Shown: positions 1 through 8,305, counted from the stretch's first letter. The stretch is DNA of 64,000 nt from Rhodoferax sp. (GCF_023700745.1 NZ_JAMPYG010000012.1:1-64000), one strand, 5' to 3'. Translations and numbers: made by a program. Notes: generated by a model from the sequence alone, not told the origin.

Positions 1-44
1 CCGTAAAGCTTGGTTCGGATTACGTCCTTTTCAGGAGTCGTGTT

Positions 45-602
45 TTGAAAGTCTTGAAGCTGTCAGCCCAGGGGTTGCCCCAATCCTGGATTTCGCTCGA
101 ACAGGCGGTGATTCATTACGCCGCTGAAGAGGTGCGCTGGGAAATGGGCGGCCAGGTGGCGGTGTTTCACGGCGGCCACAATGCACTCACCGGCCAGCAG
201 TCCATCATCACAGTGTCGAGCATCATCGGCACCAAAGGCGTCCCCGGCATCAACCCGTTTGAACTCAAACCCGGCCTGACCAACAGCAAACTGTTTGCTC
301 GCGACCGCAACCTGTGCGCCTACTGCGGCGACCATTTTGACGAGCATGATTTAACGCGTGAGCACATCATTCCGTTTGCGCAAAAAGGCATCGACAGCTG
401 GATGAACGTGGTCACGGCCTGCCGCCCTTGCAACCACCGCAAAAGCCATCGCACACCCGAGCAGGCGCACATGCCGCTGCTCTATACGCCCTATGTTCCC
501 AGCCTGTGGGAAGACTTCATTTTGCGCAACCGCCGTATCCTGGCGGATCAAATGGAATTCTTGATGGCGCACGTGCCCAAGTCGTCACGTTTGGTGGCCT
601 GA
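45..602 (+). CDS. HNH endonuclease family protein
   Basis: Predicted metal-dependent HNH nuclease of 185 residues, the usual size for stand-alone bacterial HNH proteins. The C-terminal half carries a zinc-ribbon/HNH core: a CAYC pair near residue 92, the REHIIPF catalytic histidine segment near 105, and CRPCNHRK with the closing cysteines and HNH histidine near 126. The N-terminal 80 residues are typical of the proteobacterial HNH subgroup. I use the TTG at 45 because AGGAG lies about 8 bases upstream and no ATG or GTG fits in frame. The substrate is unknown. It precedes an exported DNA ligase on the same strand, but an 86-base gap separates them. Confidence 0.85.
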   Translation: MKVLKLSAQGLPQSWISLEQAVIHYAAEEVRWEMGGQVAVFHGGHNALTGQQSIITVSSIIGTKGVPGINPFELKPGLTNSKLFARDRNLCAYCGDHFDEHDLTREHIIPFAQKGIDSWMNVVTACRPCNHRKSHRTPEQAHMPLLYTPYVPSLWEDFILRNRRILADQMEFLMAHVPKSSRLVA

Positions 603-688
603 TCAGTTTTTTCGGTGAGCTTCGGTGTGTGGTAGGTCAGGCTTCAGTCTGACAAGCCCGGCAAACGTCGGGTAAAGGGAGTAAAACA

Positions 689-1582
689 ATGAAAAGCGTG
701 AAATTTTGCTGGCGCATGACGCCTGTGTGTGTGCTGCTGGGCAGCGTGTCTGCCACCAGCGCCTGGGCGGCCACGGTGGCCCAGCCGGTAGCGCTGGAGG
801 CCAACGCATCCGCGCAGCCCGCGCTCATGCATGCGAAGCACTGGGCATCTGGCCTGGACCCCAATCCCTATCTGGTGAGCGAAAAACTCGATGGCGTGCG
901 TGCCTTCTGGGACGGCCAGAGCCTGCGTTTTCGCAGTGGCCTGCCCATTGCGGCGCCGGACTGGTTCATCGCTGGCCTGCCCAAGACGCCGCTGGACGGC
1001 GAGTTGTGGCTGGGCCGCGGCCGCTTTGACGAACTTTCCGGCACGGTACGGAAAAAGCTGCCGTTGGAGGCCGAATGGCGCCAGCTGCGCTACATGATTT
1101 TTGACCTGCCTGGCGCCACCGGCTCGTTTGCAGAACGCACCCAGCGCATCAACGCGCTGCTGGCAGAGGTGCGCCAGCCCTGGCTGCAGGCCGTGGCCCA
1201 AAGCCAGATTCCAAATGCCATCAGCTTGCAGGCCTTGCTGAAACAAACCGTGAAAGCGGGCGGCGAAGGCCTGGTGCTGCACCGCGCCAACGCCCTGTGG
1301 TCGCCCGGGCGCAGTGATGCGCTGTTCAAACTCAAACCCATGCCCGATGACGAGGCGCGCGTGCTGGCACATTTGCCGGGCAAGGGGCGCCACGCCGGGC
1401 GTATGGGGGCCTTGCTGCTGGCCTTGCCCGATGGCCAGCAGTTTGCCTTGGGCACGGGCTTCAGTGACGCCCAACGTGCGGATCCGCCCCCGGTGGGGGC
1501 CATCGTCACCTACCGTTACCGTGACCGCACGCCCAGGGGCTTGCCCCGGTTTGCTTCGTTTGTACGGGTGCAGCCACAATAA
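689..1582 (+). CDS. ligE: Exported ATP-dependent DNA ligase (LigE type)
   Basis: Minimal ATP-dependent DNA ligase that seals nicks through a lysyl-AMP intermediate. Residues 1-27 form a signal peptide ending in an AWA-type site, so the enzyme is probably periplasmic, as proposed for LigE proteins of competent proteobacteria. The adenylation lysine lies in KLDGVRAFWDG (motif I, near residue 68). LDGELWLGRG, GEGLVLHRA and FKLKPM fit motifs III, IV and V. The C-terminal OB-fold ends at residue 297, and no zinc or BRCT domain is present. SD-like GGGAG precedes the ATG. A role in processing imported DNA is inferred from family knowledge, not shown here. Confidence 0.88.
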   Translation: MKSVKFCWRMTPVCVLLGSVSATSAWAATVAQPVALEANASAQPALMHAKHWASGLDPNPYLVSEKLDGVRAFWDGQSLRFRSGLPIAAPDWFIAGLPKTPLDGELWLGRGRFDELSGTVRKKLPLEAEWRQLRYMIFDLPGATGSFAERTQRINALLAEVRQPWLQAVAQSQIPNAISLQALLKQTVKAGGEGLVLHRANALWSPGRSDALFKLKPMPDDEARVLAHLPGKGRHAGRMGALLLALPDGQQFALGTGFSDAQRADPPPVGAIVTYRYRDRTPRGLPRFASFVRVQPQ

Positions 1583-1587
1583 GCGGC

Positions 1588-2151
1588 ATGAGCAAAGCGT
1601 TTACCAAAGAAACAGACAACGATGACGAAGACGACGAAATTCGTCTTCCGCCCTTGCCTGCAGGTGGCAAAAACTACATCACACCCCAAGGTTTTGCCGT
1701 TCTGCGCCACGAGCTCAAAGAACTGATTGAGGTCGAACGCCCCAAGATGGTGGAGGTGGTGCACTGGGCCGCCAGCAACGGCGACCGGTCGGAAAACGGC
1801 GACTACCACTATGGCAAGAAGCGTTTGCGTGAAATTGACCGGCGTATCCGCTTTTTGATCAAGCGCCTTGAAATTGCCGAGGTCACCGACCCGTCGCTGC
1901 ACTTTGGCAACACCCAGGTGTTTTTTGGTGCCACCGTCACCTATGCGGATGCCCAGGGCGAACTGCGCACGGTGAGGATCATGGGCATCGACGAAGCCAA
2001 CAGCGCCCAGGGCGAGGTCAGCTGGGTCTCGCCCATCGCCCGCACGCTGCTCAAGGCCGAGCAGGGCGATGTGCTCAAGCTGGTCATGCCGGACCGGGTG
2101 GACGAGATTGAGGTCATCAAGGTGAGTTACCCAAGTCCCGATGGAGGGTAG
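1588..2151 (+). CDS. greB: Transcription elongation factor GreB
   Basis: GreB rescues backtracked RNA polymerase by stimulating cleavage of the transcript 3' end. The protein has 187 residues, with an acidic N-terminal extension (about 1-25), the coiled-coil domain (about 30-100) and the FKBP-like C-terminal domain. The coiled-coil tip bears the acidic SNGDRSENGDYHY segment, where D and E coordinate the Mg ion. The longer N-terminus and the RRIRFLIKRLE stretch favour GreB over GreA. It starts 5 bases after ligE. No Shine-Dalgarno sequence is seen; CACAAT ends 7 bases before the ATG, so an independent leaderless transcript is possible. Confidence 0.95.
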   Translation: MSKAFTKETDNDDEDDEIRLPPLPAGGKNYITPQGFAVLRHELKELIEVERPKMVEVVHWAASNGDRSENGDYHYGKKRLREIDRRIRFLIKRLEIAEVTDPSLHFGNTQVFFGATVTYADAQGELRTVRIMGIDEANSAQGEVSWVSPIARTLLKAEQGDVLKLVMPDRVDEIEVIKVSYPSPDGG

Positions 2152-2307
2152 GGTGCAGCCGACCACCCGTGAGCGTCGCCGGGTCTGATGGCACAAGCGC
2201 CATGAGAATTCTCAGTACGACGCCCGTGCTTCGCGGTATGCTGTGCATGTCGTGCTCTCCTTCGGGCGGGCGGACTATCGCACATCCACTTCTACAGGAG
2301 ATAAAAC

Positions 2308-2622
2308 ATGATCATGCGAATCACTCTTGCCGCCATGGTTTCTGCCGTGGCGTTGCTCACCGTGTCGGGTTGTGCCGTTACCCGGGACCAGCAGACCGTC
2401 GGTGCCTACATTGACGACACCACCATCACTACCCAGATCAAGAGCCGCTTCTTCGAAAACAAGGGTGTGGCGGGTACCAGCATCAGCGTTGAAACACTCA
2501 ACGGCATCGTGTTGCTGTCCGGTTTTGCCAAGAGCACCACCGAAAAGCTAACCGCGGAAAGCATTGCGCGCAAGGTCAACGGCGTGAAATCAGTCAGAAA
2601 CGAGATCGTCGTCCAGCCTTGA
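2308..2622 (+). CDS. BON domain lipoprotein
   Basis: Small envelope lipoprotein of 104 residues. A signal peptide ends in the lipobox VSGC (Cys22). One BON domain covers residues 35-104, with the typical NGIVLLSGFA glycine turn and a terminal VKSVRNEIVV strand. BON proteins such as OsmY and DolP bind phospholipid or act in envelope stress. AGGAGA lies 6-7 bases before the first ATG; a second in-frame ATG two codons later could also serve. It stands alone, with about 155 bases on either side and no gene sharing its transcript. Confidence 0.88.
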   Translation: MIMRITLAAMVSAVALLTVSGCAVTRDQQTVGAYIDDTTITTQIKSRFFENKGVAGTSISVETLNGIVLLSGFAKSTTEKLTAESIARKVNGVKSVRNEIVVQP

Positions 2623-2722
2623 GGGTCTCAGATCCGTTATCAATTGCCGATCTGCCTTCCTCAATGACAGAGCCGTCTGGATTGGGTCATGTGCTGCGGT
2701 CAAGGGCCAGCACCTGCTACCG

Positions 2723-2737
2723 CAGCATATGATGCTG
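2723..2737. promoter_or_regulatory. Perfect dyad upstream of the HpaI-type aldolase
   Basis: CAGCAT and ATGCTG form a perfect inverted repeat around a 3-base centre, 45 bases before the aldolase start codon. It could be a regulator-binding site or a short hairpin. Only the symmetry supports it. Confidence 0.25.
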
Positions 2738-2782
2738 GCTGGCGAACTGAATCTCGTTTCACCAGAACCCCAATCCATCACC

Positions 2783-3601
2783 ATGAAAACACCTGTCAAC
2801 ACCTTCAAAAAAGCATTGCAGAACCAGCAGGTCCAGATTGGCCTGTGGGTGGACCTGGCCGACGGCCTGTGCACCGAACTCGTGGCCGGCATCGGCTATG
2901 ACTGGCTGCTGCTCGATGGTGAGCACGGCCCCAGCGACCTGCGCACCATGCTGGCGCAATTGCAGGGCGTCTCCAGCGCCATCGGCTCCATCCCCGGCTT
3001 GGTCACGCACCCGGTCGCCCGTGTGCCGGTGGGGGAGACCACCATCATCAAGCAGTATCTCGAGCTCGGCGTGCAGACTCTGCTCGTACCCATGGTGGAC
3101 ACGGCCGCGCAGGCCGCGCACATGGTCCGTGCCATGCGTTACCCACCCGATGGCATCCGCGGCATGGGCAGCCCCGTGGCCCGTTCTTCGCGTTGGCAGA
3201 GTTACCCCGACTACATCCAGGAAGCCAATGAACAAGTCTGTCTGCTGGTGCAGGTGGAAACAGTCGAAGCGCTGGGGAACCTTGACGCCATCGCCGCCAC
3301 ACCGGGCGTGGACGGCGTGTTCATCGGTCCGGCCGACCTGTCGGCCTCGATGGGCTTTCCCGGCAACCCCGGTCACCCCGAGGTGCAGGCCGCCATCGCG
3401 GCTGGCATGGCACGCATTCTCAAAGCCGGCAAGGCTCCCGGCATCATCGCCACCACGGAGGATCAGGCGCGCAAATGGCTGGCTGCCGGCGCCTTGTTTG
3501 TGGCCGTCGGCGTGGACACCATGCTGTTGTCCGATGCCGCGCGCAGCTTGCTCGCCAGGTTCAAGTCATCCGTTCCCCAGTCGTTGGCTGGCGGTTACTG
3601 A
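2783..3601 (+). CDS. HpcH/HpaI family class II aldolase
   Basis: Divalent-metal, pyruvate-dependent aldolase of the HpcH/HpaI family (272 residues from the chosen ATG). Relatives cleave 4-hydroxy-2-oxo-acids to pyruvate plus an aldehyde. Landmarks are LLLDGEHGPSD (near 45), VARVPVG (near 80), the metal-ligand QVETVEAL segment (near 160) and GVFIGPADLSASMG (near 185). The ORF track begins 18 codons earlier, but family members start at the KTPVNTFKKAL helix, so I prefer ATG 2783 although no clear SD precedes it. There are no other aromatic meta-cleavage genes beside it, so the physiological substrate is open (HpaI or GarL-like). Confidence 0.87.
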   Translation: MKTPVNTFKKALQNQQVQIGLWVDLADGLCTELVAGIGYDWLLLDGEHGPSDLRTMLAQLQGVSSAIGSIPGLVTHPVARVPVGETTIIKQYLELGVQTLLVPMVDTAAQAAHMVRAMRYPPDGIRGMGSPVARSSRWQSYPDYIQEANEQVCLLVQVETVEALGNLDAIAATPGVDGVFIGPADLSASMGFPGNPGHPEVQAAIAAGMARILKAGKAPGIIATTEDQARKWLAAGALFVAVGVDTMLLSDAARSLLARFKSSVPQSLAGGY

Positions 3602-3748
3602 ACGCTCCGTCCGATATGTTCAGTAAATAAAGATTTTTTAAACACGGCGTTTAACTACAAACACCGCATTCGCCCAAGCTGGCTGCAGGTTGGAACTTTT
3701 TTTGTATTCAGCCCCAGTCACTGGGACCGACCATGAAACAATCGCCCA

Positions 3749-3886
3749 ATGAGATTTTTCAATTCAATCATGGTCGTCATCGGCTGGGCCTTCGTCATAT
3801 TCGCAGTATTAAGCGTCCTTGGACTGGGCTCAATGCACATGCACTTTGGTCCGCTGGACTTCAAGCTCCCCTTTCGCTTTCGCTGA
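3749..3886 (+). CDS. Small single-pass membrane protein (unrecognised)
   Basis: A 45-codon ORF too short for the ORF track. It starts MRFFNSIMVV, continues with a hydrophobic run to about residue 28 that would span the membrane once, and has a His/Met-rich turn (MHMHFGP) and a basic tail ending RFRFR-like. It lies in another frame than the tracked ORF 3733-3987, which I reject. The gene ends just before a hairpin with a T-run, which fits a real transcription unit. No good SD is visible. I do not recognise the family. Confidence 0.42.
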   Translation: MRFFNSIMVVIGWAFVIFAVLSVLGLGSMHMHFGPLDFKLPFRFR

Positions 3887-3901
3887 AAGAGCTTAAACTG
3901 A

Positions 3902-3936
3902 AAAAGCCCGCTACCATTTTGATAGTGGGCTTTTCT
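3902..3936 (-). terminator. Hairpin terminator downstream of tRNA-Lys
   Basis: GCCCGCTA and TAGTGGGC form an 8-base stem with one G-T pair. It is flanked by A-run and T-run on the two sides, so it can work in both directions. It would end the tRNA-Lys transcript on the minus strand and the small membrane ORF on the plus strand. Confidence 0.6.
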
Positions 3937-3945
3937 TGTGCATTT

Positions 3946-4021
3946 TGGTGGGAACTGAGAGATTCGAACTCTCGACCTACGGATTAAGAGTCCGCTGCTC
4001 TACCAACTGAGCTAAGTTCCC
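3946..4021 (-). tRNA. tRNA-Lys (anticodon CTT)
   Basis: Read on the minus strand, GGGAACT pairs with AGTTCCC as the acceptor stem. A D-arm AGCTCAGTTGGTAGAGC, an anticodon stem with loop CTCTTAA (anticodon CTT, reading AAG) and a T-arm with GTTCGAATC follow. The discriminator is A and the CCA end is encoded. Length is 76 bases. Confidence 0.97.
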
Positions 4022-4219
4022 GTCTTCACGTATCGTCGCTCGCCGTGAAGAGGCTAAATTCTAGCAGCACTTGCTGGCGTTCTCGGAAGGTGGCAGGCCT
4101 TGGTGGCGCTGGCGTTTGGCGTGTCAGTGGTTCGGCATTGGGGTTGGGCAGGGCGGGGTGGCGGCATCGGTCAGGACGATGAATCAATAGTCCGCGGGTG
4201 GCATTTGCACCGCCAATGT

Positions 4220-5422
4220 CTACTTTGGAGGTCTTGCGCCTCTTAGATTGACAATCTGCTGCTTGAGTTGCCGTGCAGCCATAGCGTAGCCGCCATTGCT
4301 CCCGTCCACAAAATGCATGTGATTCCCTGTGTAGGAGTGGACAAGGCAAGTCACCAAGGCTTCACCAGATTGGTGCATTCCGTAGGCGAGTTGCTTTTCG
4401 CGAAACATTCTTTCCAGATATGACTGCAGTTCCATAAACTGCTGGTCATTTCCATCAATGACCATGCGCAACATCCCATCGAATTTCCTGAAATCTGTGT
4501 TTTCGACCAATTCATCTCGGTAACGACTCCAGCGGACAGCCTTGGTATCCAGATTGCCCCGCAAGAGGTAGATACCTGCAAGATTCTTCAGCATCATCAT
4601 CAGGAAATAACGAGTCTTTTCCCAGGCATTGCGGCTGTAGGACCGCACACGCAATTCATGGTTCAGAGAATCTGGATTCATCGTCAGCTGCATCTTGCTA
4701 GCACGAAGCGGATGGTGGCGTTGAACATCACCATAAATCGAATAGACCTTTTTCAGTACGTCCTGGTATGTCTGCAAATTCCTGTCAGCTTCGCCGGACA
4801 TTGCCGTTACCAGAAGCGATAACTTGTGGCCATTGAAATTTTCCACACTGTGCCAGCGACACTCAAACCCTTCAAAATTGGCTTGCGCCGAGGCGCTGAC
4901 AGATTCCGACAGCCAGACACAACCCGTCGATCCTGGGGTCTTCGTGCGTCGCTCCGCCTCATCCCACCCTCTACCCGAAAGACAAGTCTGGGTGACATGT
5001 TTTGACAGTGCAACCTTGGCCAGATTCACCCGAAATCCACTTGAAACCAGATCGAAAACACGGACCAGGCCTATCCGCAAATCAAGCCCAAAATCTTCTT
5101 TGGAAAGCCTTTGGGCGCCGCGTAGGGCACTGTGGGCTTGTTCAATGATGGCTCCCGGAATGGCCATTGTTGCCCCATCACCGCCGAAGACGTATGGGAT
5201 CTGAATGCTGCGGTCAATATTCACCACGGCAGCGATACATGCCACACCAACTGTATTGACCTTCTTGTAATCCCCGCGCTCGATCGCAAGAGTAGACCCT
5301 GCGATGTCGGCAACGACAACCCACCAATCTAGCGGAAGCGATGAGTGCAGTTGAGTCTGAATTGCCTCTTGAAACGATTCGAGGGCCGTCAGCTCCCGGT
5401 AAAAGTGGCAACTGTCGTTCAT
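4220..5422 (-). CDS. DUF3095 domain protein, nucleotide-cyclase-like
   Basis: Protein of about 400 residues matching the DUF3095 family from memory of its features. The N-terminal half resembles a class III nucleotide cyclase or GGDEF-type palm: VVVADIAGST (near 37) places an aspartate where metal binds, and PYVFGGDGATM (near 80) gives the second acidic turn. The C-terminal half carries the family's FRKFDGMLRMVIDG and MHFVDGSNGGYAM stretches. The second ATG (NDSCHFYREL) is chosen because family members begin near it. The function is unknown; adenylate-cyclase-like activity is only an inference from fold. The 5' end abuts the divergent ORF at 5424 with almost no room for a promoter, and base use is AT-richer than its neighbours. 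Confidence 0.8.
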   Translation of the reverse strand: MNDSCHFYRELTALESFQEAIQTQLHSSLPLDWWVVVADIAGSTLAIERGDYKKVNTVGVACIAAVVNIDRSIQIPYVFGGDGATMAIPGAIIEQAHSALRGAQRLSKEDFGLDLRIGLVRVFDLVSSGFRVNLAKVALSKHVTQTCLSGRGWDEAERRTKTPGSTGCVWLSESVSASAQANFEGFECRWHSVENFNGHKLSLLVTAMSGEADRNLQTYQDVLKKVYSIYGDVQRHHPLRASKMQLTMNPDSLNHELRVRSYSRNAWEKTRYFLMMMLKNLAGIYLLRGNLDTKAVRWSRYRDELVENTDFRKFDGMLRMVIDGNDQQFMELQSYLERMFREKQLAYGMHQSGEALVTCLVHSYTGNHMHFVDGSNGGYAMAARQLKQQIVNLRGARPPK

Positions 5423-5423
5423 T

Positions 5424-5654
5424 GTGCTGTCAGTCAATTCAGGGGCGGAAAATGGGCAACGGGCCAATTATCGTGGCGAGCCGGCCCTGATCAATGGCAA
5501 ACAGGTCATGGGTGTTGGATGCCGGTTGCGTCAACTCGACCAAATGCTTCGCGCCAACGGTCTGATGACTGAACCCAAGGTGGTGGACGACATCAAGCCG
5601 TTTGAGGAAATCCGGGCTGATCTGAAGAGCGCCCTCGAAGGTGCCACGGGGTAG
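5424..5654 (+). pseudogene. Probable 5'-truncated gene remnant
   Basis: A 76-codon ORF with GTG as its only plausible start, placed back to back with the DUF3095 gene. The part from RANYRGEPAL onward reads like the C-terminal end of a soluble protein (INGKQVMGVGCRLRQLDQML, then an acidic helix), while the first 12 codons look arbitrary. There is no SD and no promoter space. I do not recognise the family. A remnant left by the event that brought in the DUF3095 gene is the simplest reading; a genuine small gene is possible. Confidence 0.3.
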
Positions 5655-5789
5655 GGCTTACTTAGAAGATCAGCAAATTGTGTCTGGAACGGCAAGCTCG
5701 CAACGGAAAGTGTCGTCAAGGAAAGTGATTCGCGTTTACCATCCGCAGGTCAAATACGCCTATTCTGTGTAACTTCAGGAGAATTGACC

Positions 5790-6236
5790 ATGCCGACAGG
5801 AACAGTCCGTCTTCATCGCGTACTCCGCGCCAAACCGGAGAAGATTTATCGGGCCTTCTTAAACGCAGAGGCCATGTCGAAATGGATTGCGCCTTATGGG
5901 TTTACCTGCAAGGTTCACCACATGGATGCCCGCGTTGGCGGCACTTTCAGGATGTCGTTTGAAAATTTTTCCACCGGCAATGAACACGCTTTCGGTGGCG
6001 AGTATCTTGAACTGGTGCCGGGCGAACGCCTTCGGTACACAGACAAGTTTGACGATCCCAATCTGCCCGGCGAGATGCGGGTCACGGTGTCAATCAAACC
6101 GGTCTCGTGTGGTTCAGAGCTGGCGATCGTGCAAGAGGGCATACCAGAGGTCATTCCGCTGGAAATGTGTTATCTGGGCTGGCAGGAGTCGCTCGCGCAA
6201 CTGGCAAATCTTGTTGAGCCGGAGATTCCGGGGTAA
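5790..6236 (+). CDS. SRPBCC / AHSA1-like protein
   Basis: START-like hydrophobic-cavity protein of 148 residues in the AHSA1 (Activator of Hsp90 ATPase homologue) branch of SRPBCC. Typical landmarks are RAKPEKIYRAFLNAEAMSKW at the N-terminus, FRMSFENFSTG in the sheet, a GERLRYTDKF turn and the terminal long helix with GWQESLAQLANLVE. AGGAG lies 8 bases before ATG 5790; the tracked TTG two codons upstream is too close to that SD. Ligand and role are unknown, and it stands alone between unrelated accessory genes. Confidence 0.85.
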   Translation: MPTGTVRLHRVLRAKPEKIYRAFLNAEAMSKWIAPYGFTCKVHHMDARVGGTFRMSFENFSTGNEHAFGGEYLELVPGERLRYTDKFDDPNLPGEMRVTVSIKPVSCGSELAIVQEGIPEVIPLEMCYLGWQESLAQLANLVEPEIPG

Positions 6237-6356
6237 GGGAGTGATACCCGCCGTCGAAGTGTCAGCTGTCGGGAGAAGCGAATAACAGTCCACAATGACG
6301 CTTCAAATGGCGCACCGCAAAAGCTTACGCGAGCGCGAAGATAGTGTGATTTAACA

Positions 6357-7145
6357 ATGAGATGCGTAGCGATGAAACACCCTCTGCTTGAAGGCCTCGG
6401 AGACGACTATCCGGTCTACCTTGAACAGCACCATGACCACGTACTCAGAAGGATCGATGAAATATGGGATACGCCAGAAATCGATGACTACCTGAGAGAT
6501 CTTTTGATCGACAAACGAGGGGGGCGCAAGGGGTTTTCCCCTGAGGCGACAAAAGAAATTGATGCCTTGCGCGACTTCAGAATGCTGGAGACGTTCCTGG
6601 CGGCAGAGAGGAAAGAAACCGCTATCCTTGAATTGGATAAACGTGGTATTTTTCGCAATAGAGATAATTTTTTGAGGGCACTCGAAAGCGGAGATATCGA
6701 ACTCATTGATTTGTTTGTCCGAGCCAACTTCAATATCCACCTGACCGATGACAACGGCACACCGCCGCTGCTTCTGGCGTTGAAGAAGGGCTACACCATC
6801 ATTGCGCGGATTCTTCTGATTGCGGGCGCAGACGTCAACGAAAAGGACAAGCTGGGCCTCACGCCGCTGATGCTGGCGTGCGGCAAGCCGACCTTTGGGT
6901 ACCGGGACATTGCCGAAACGCTGATCAAAAAAGGGGCGCACATCAATGTGCGTGATGCCTTGGGCTACACACCGCTGTTGCTCGCGCTTTCGGGCGGCAC
7001 CATCGACATTGCCGAACTGCTCATCAACAAAGGTGCCGATGTGTCCGCGCGCACCAGGAAAGGCGCCACGCCCTTGTCGCTGGCGCAACAGGCGCAATGC
7101 ACTGAAATTGTTGACCTGTTGCTTAGCAAGGATGCAAAAAGCTGA
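6357..7145 (+). CDS. Ankyrin repeat protein
   Basis: Cytoplasmic repeat protein of 262 residues (257 if the ATG at 6372 is used). The first 110 residues are charged and unrecognised. From about 105 to the end there are about five ankyrin repeats, seen in phrases such as GTPPLLLALKKGYTIIARILLIAGADV, GLTPLMLACG and GYTPLLLALSGGTIDIAELLINKGADV. No signal peptide or transmembrane helix is visible. Ankyrin arrays mediate protein binding; the partner is unknown. The upstream gap shows no clear SD or promoter. It is part of the AT-richer accessory stretch next to tRNA-Lys. Confidence 0.85.
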   Translation: MRCVAMKHPLLEGLGDDYPVYLEQHHDHVLRRIDEIWDTPEIDDYLRDLLIDKRGGRKGFSPEATKEIDALRDFRMLETFLAAERKETAILELDKRGIFRNRDNFLRALESGDIELIDLFVRANFNIHLTDDNGTPPLLLALKKGYTIIARILLIAGADVNEKDKLGLTPLMLACGKPTFGYRDIAETLIKKGAHINVRDALGYTPLLLALSGGTIDIAELLINKGADVSARTRKGATPLSLAQQAQCTEIVDLLLSKDAKS

Positions 7146-7150
7146 AAAGA

Positions 7151-7171
7151 CACTGAAGCCTTGCTTCAGTG
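7151..7171. terminator. Hairpin between convergent ankyrin gene and guaC
   Basis: CACTGAAGC and GCTTCAGTG make a perfect 9-base stem with a 3-base loop, between two converging stop codons. On the minus strand it is followed by TCTTTTC, a weak T-run. A modest terminator is likely. Confidence 0.5.
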
Positions 7172-7177
7172 CATGGC

Positions 7178-8155
7178 CTACATCAGCAGATGCTCGCCCG
7201 CGTTGTCGCCGCCCAGGGTGACGTAATTGACCTTGCGGATGTCCATCAGTTTTTTGCCGCCTGAGTAGCTAATGGAGCTTTGCACGTCCTGCTCCATCTC
7301 GATCAGCGTGTCGGCCAGCTTGCCCTTGATGGGCTCCAGGATGCGCTTGCCTTCCACGTGTTTGTATTCGCCCTTGTTGAAGTCGCTGGCCGAGCCGTAG
7401 TATTCCTTGTACAGCTTGCCGTCCACCTCTACCGTCTGGCCGGGGCTTTCCTCGTGGCCGGCAAACAGCGAGCCGATCATGACCATGGTGGCACCAAAGC
7501 GGATGCTCTTGGCAATGTCGCCATGGTCGCGGATGCCGCCATCGGCAATGATGGGTTTGGTGGCCACGCGGGCACACCATTTGACCGCGCTCAGTTGCCA
7601 GCCGCCGGTGCCAAAACCGGTCTTGAGTTTGGTGATGCAGACCTTGCCCGGGCCGATGCCGACCTTGGTGGCGTCGGCGCCCCAGTTTTCCAGGTCGATC
7701 ACCGCCTCGGGCGTGGCCACATTGCCGGCAATGATAAAAGTGCCCGGAATTTTTTCGCGCAGGTAGCCGATCATGTTTTTCACGCTGTCGGCATGGCCAT
7801 GGGCGATGTCAATCGTGATGTACTCCGGCGTCAGGCCGAGCGCCACGAGTTGGTCAACGGTGTCATAGTCAGGCTGCTTGACCCCCAGTGAGATGGATGC
7901 GTACAGGCCGCGTGCCTTCATGGCCTTGACAAACTGCACGTTGTCCAGGTCGAAGCGGTGCATCACGTAAAAGTAGTTGTTTTGCGCCAGCCAGATGCAG
8001 ATGGACTCATCCACCACCGTCTTCATGTTGGCAGGCACCACCGGGACGCGAAAGCGGCGCGGCCCCAGTTCCACGCTGGCATCGCACTCCGAGCGGCTCT
8101 CCACCCGGCATTTGCGGGGCAGCAGCAAGATGTTGTCGTAGTCAAAAATTTCCAT
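7178..8155 (-). CDS. guaC: GMP reductase (Firmicutes-type subclass)
   Basis: NADPH-dependent GMP reductase converts GMP to IMP in purine salvage. The 325-residue (beta/alpha)8 barrel starts [16 protein letters not shown]. The catalytic cysteine lies in [15 protein letters not shown] (near residue 174), and phosphate-binding loops are [12 protein letters not shown] and [19 protein letters not shown]. The [12 protein letters not shown] stretch marks the subclass common in Firmicutes rather than the E. coli GuaC form, which reads GVGYPQLSAV at that place. ATG 8155 has GGAG 9 bases upstream; the tracked start 5 codons earlier is also possible. A terminator-like hairpin sits in its leader. Confidence 0.93.
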   Translation of the reverse strand: MEIFDYDNILLLPRKCRVESRSECDASVELGPRRFRVPVVPANMKTVVDESICIWLAQNNYFYVMHRFDLDNVQFVKAMKARGLYASISLGVKQPDYDTVDQLVALGLTPEYITIDIAHGHADSVKNMIGYLREKIPGTFIIAGNVATPEAVIDLENWGADATKVGIGPGKVCITKLKTGFGTGGWQLSAVKWCARVATKPIIADGGIRDHGDIAKSIRFGATMVMIGSLFAGHEESPGQTVEVDGKLYKEYYGSASDFNKGEYKHVEGKRILEPIKGKLADTLIEMEQDVQSSISYSGGKKLMDIRKVNYVTLGGDNAGEHLLM

Positions 8156-8230
8156 GGTTCCAAGCTCCAAAAGTTCAATTTCAAGAAAATCAATTCAAAA
8201 ACACAGAGCGCTTGGATTGGACCCGGCCAT

Positions 8231-8261
8231 AAAAAAACCGGGTGCCAATTGCTTGGGCCCG
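8231..8261 (-). terminator. Terminator-like hairpin in the guaC leader
   Basis: On the minus strand ACCGGG and CCCGGT enclose a smaller CCAA/TTGG stem and are followed by TTTTTTT. The structure lies about 75 bases before the guaC start codon. It either attenuates guaC or stops transcripts entering guaC from the uvrD side. Confidence 0.55.
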
Positions 8262-8264
8262 GTG

Positions 8265-8296
8265 CTTGATTCTATCGAAGTCGGGCGGCTTTCTAC
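8265..8296 (-). promoter_or_regulatory. Candidate guaC promoter
   Basis: On the minus strand TTGTAG and TAGAAT are separated by 18 bases, giving a moderate sigma-70 match just upstream of the guaC leader hairpin. The match at -35 is imperfect. Confidence 0.35.
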
Positions 8297-8305
8297 AATG
8301 CCCTT

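Noticed and set aside
3733-3987. 84-codon tracked ORF overlapping tRNA-Lys
   Set aside because: It runs through a terminator hairpin into the tRNA; the C-terminal WELRDSNSRPTD is the known translation artefact of a tRNA complement.
4022-4219. Possible genomic island boundary at tRNA-Lys
   Set aside because: No integrase or direct repeat of the tRNA 3' end was seen, and the accessory genes lie on the 5' side of the tRNA.
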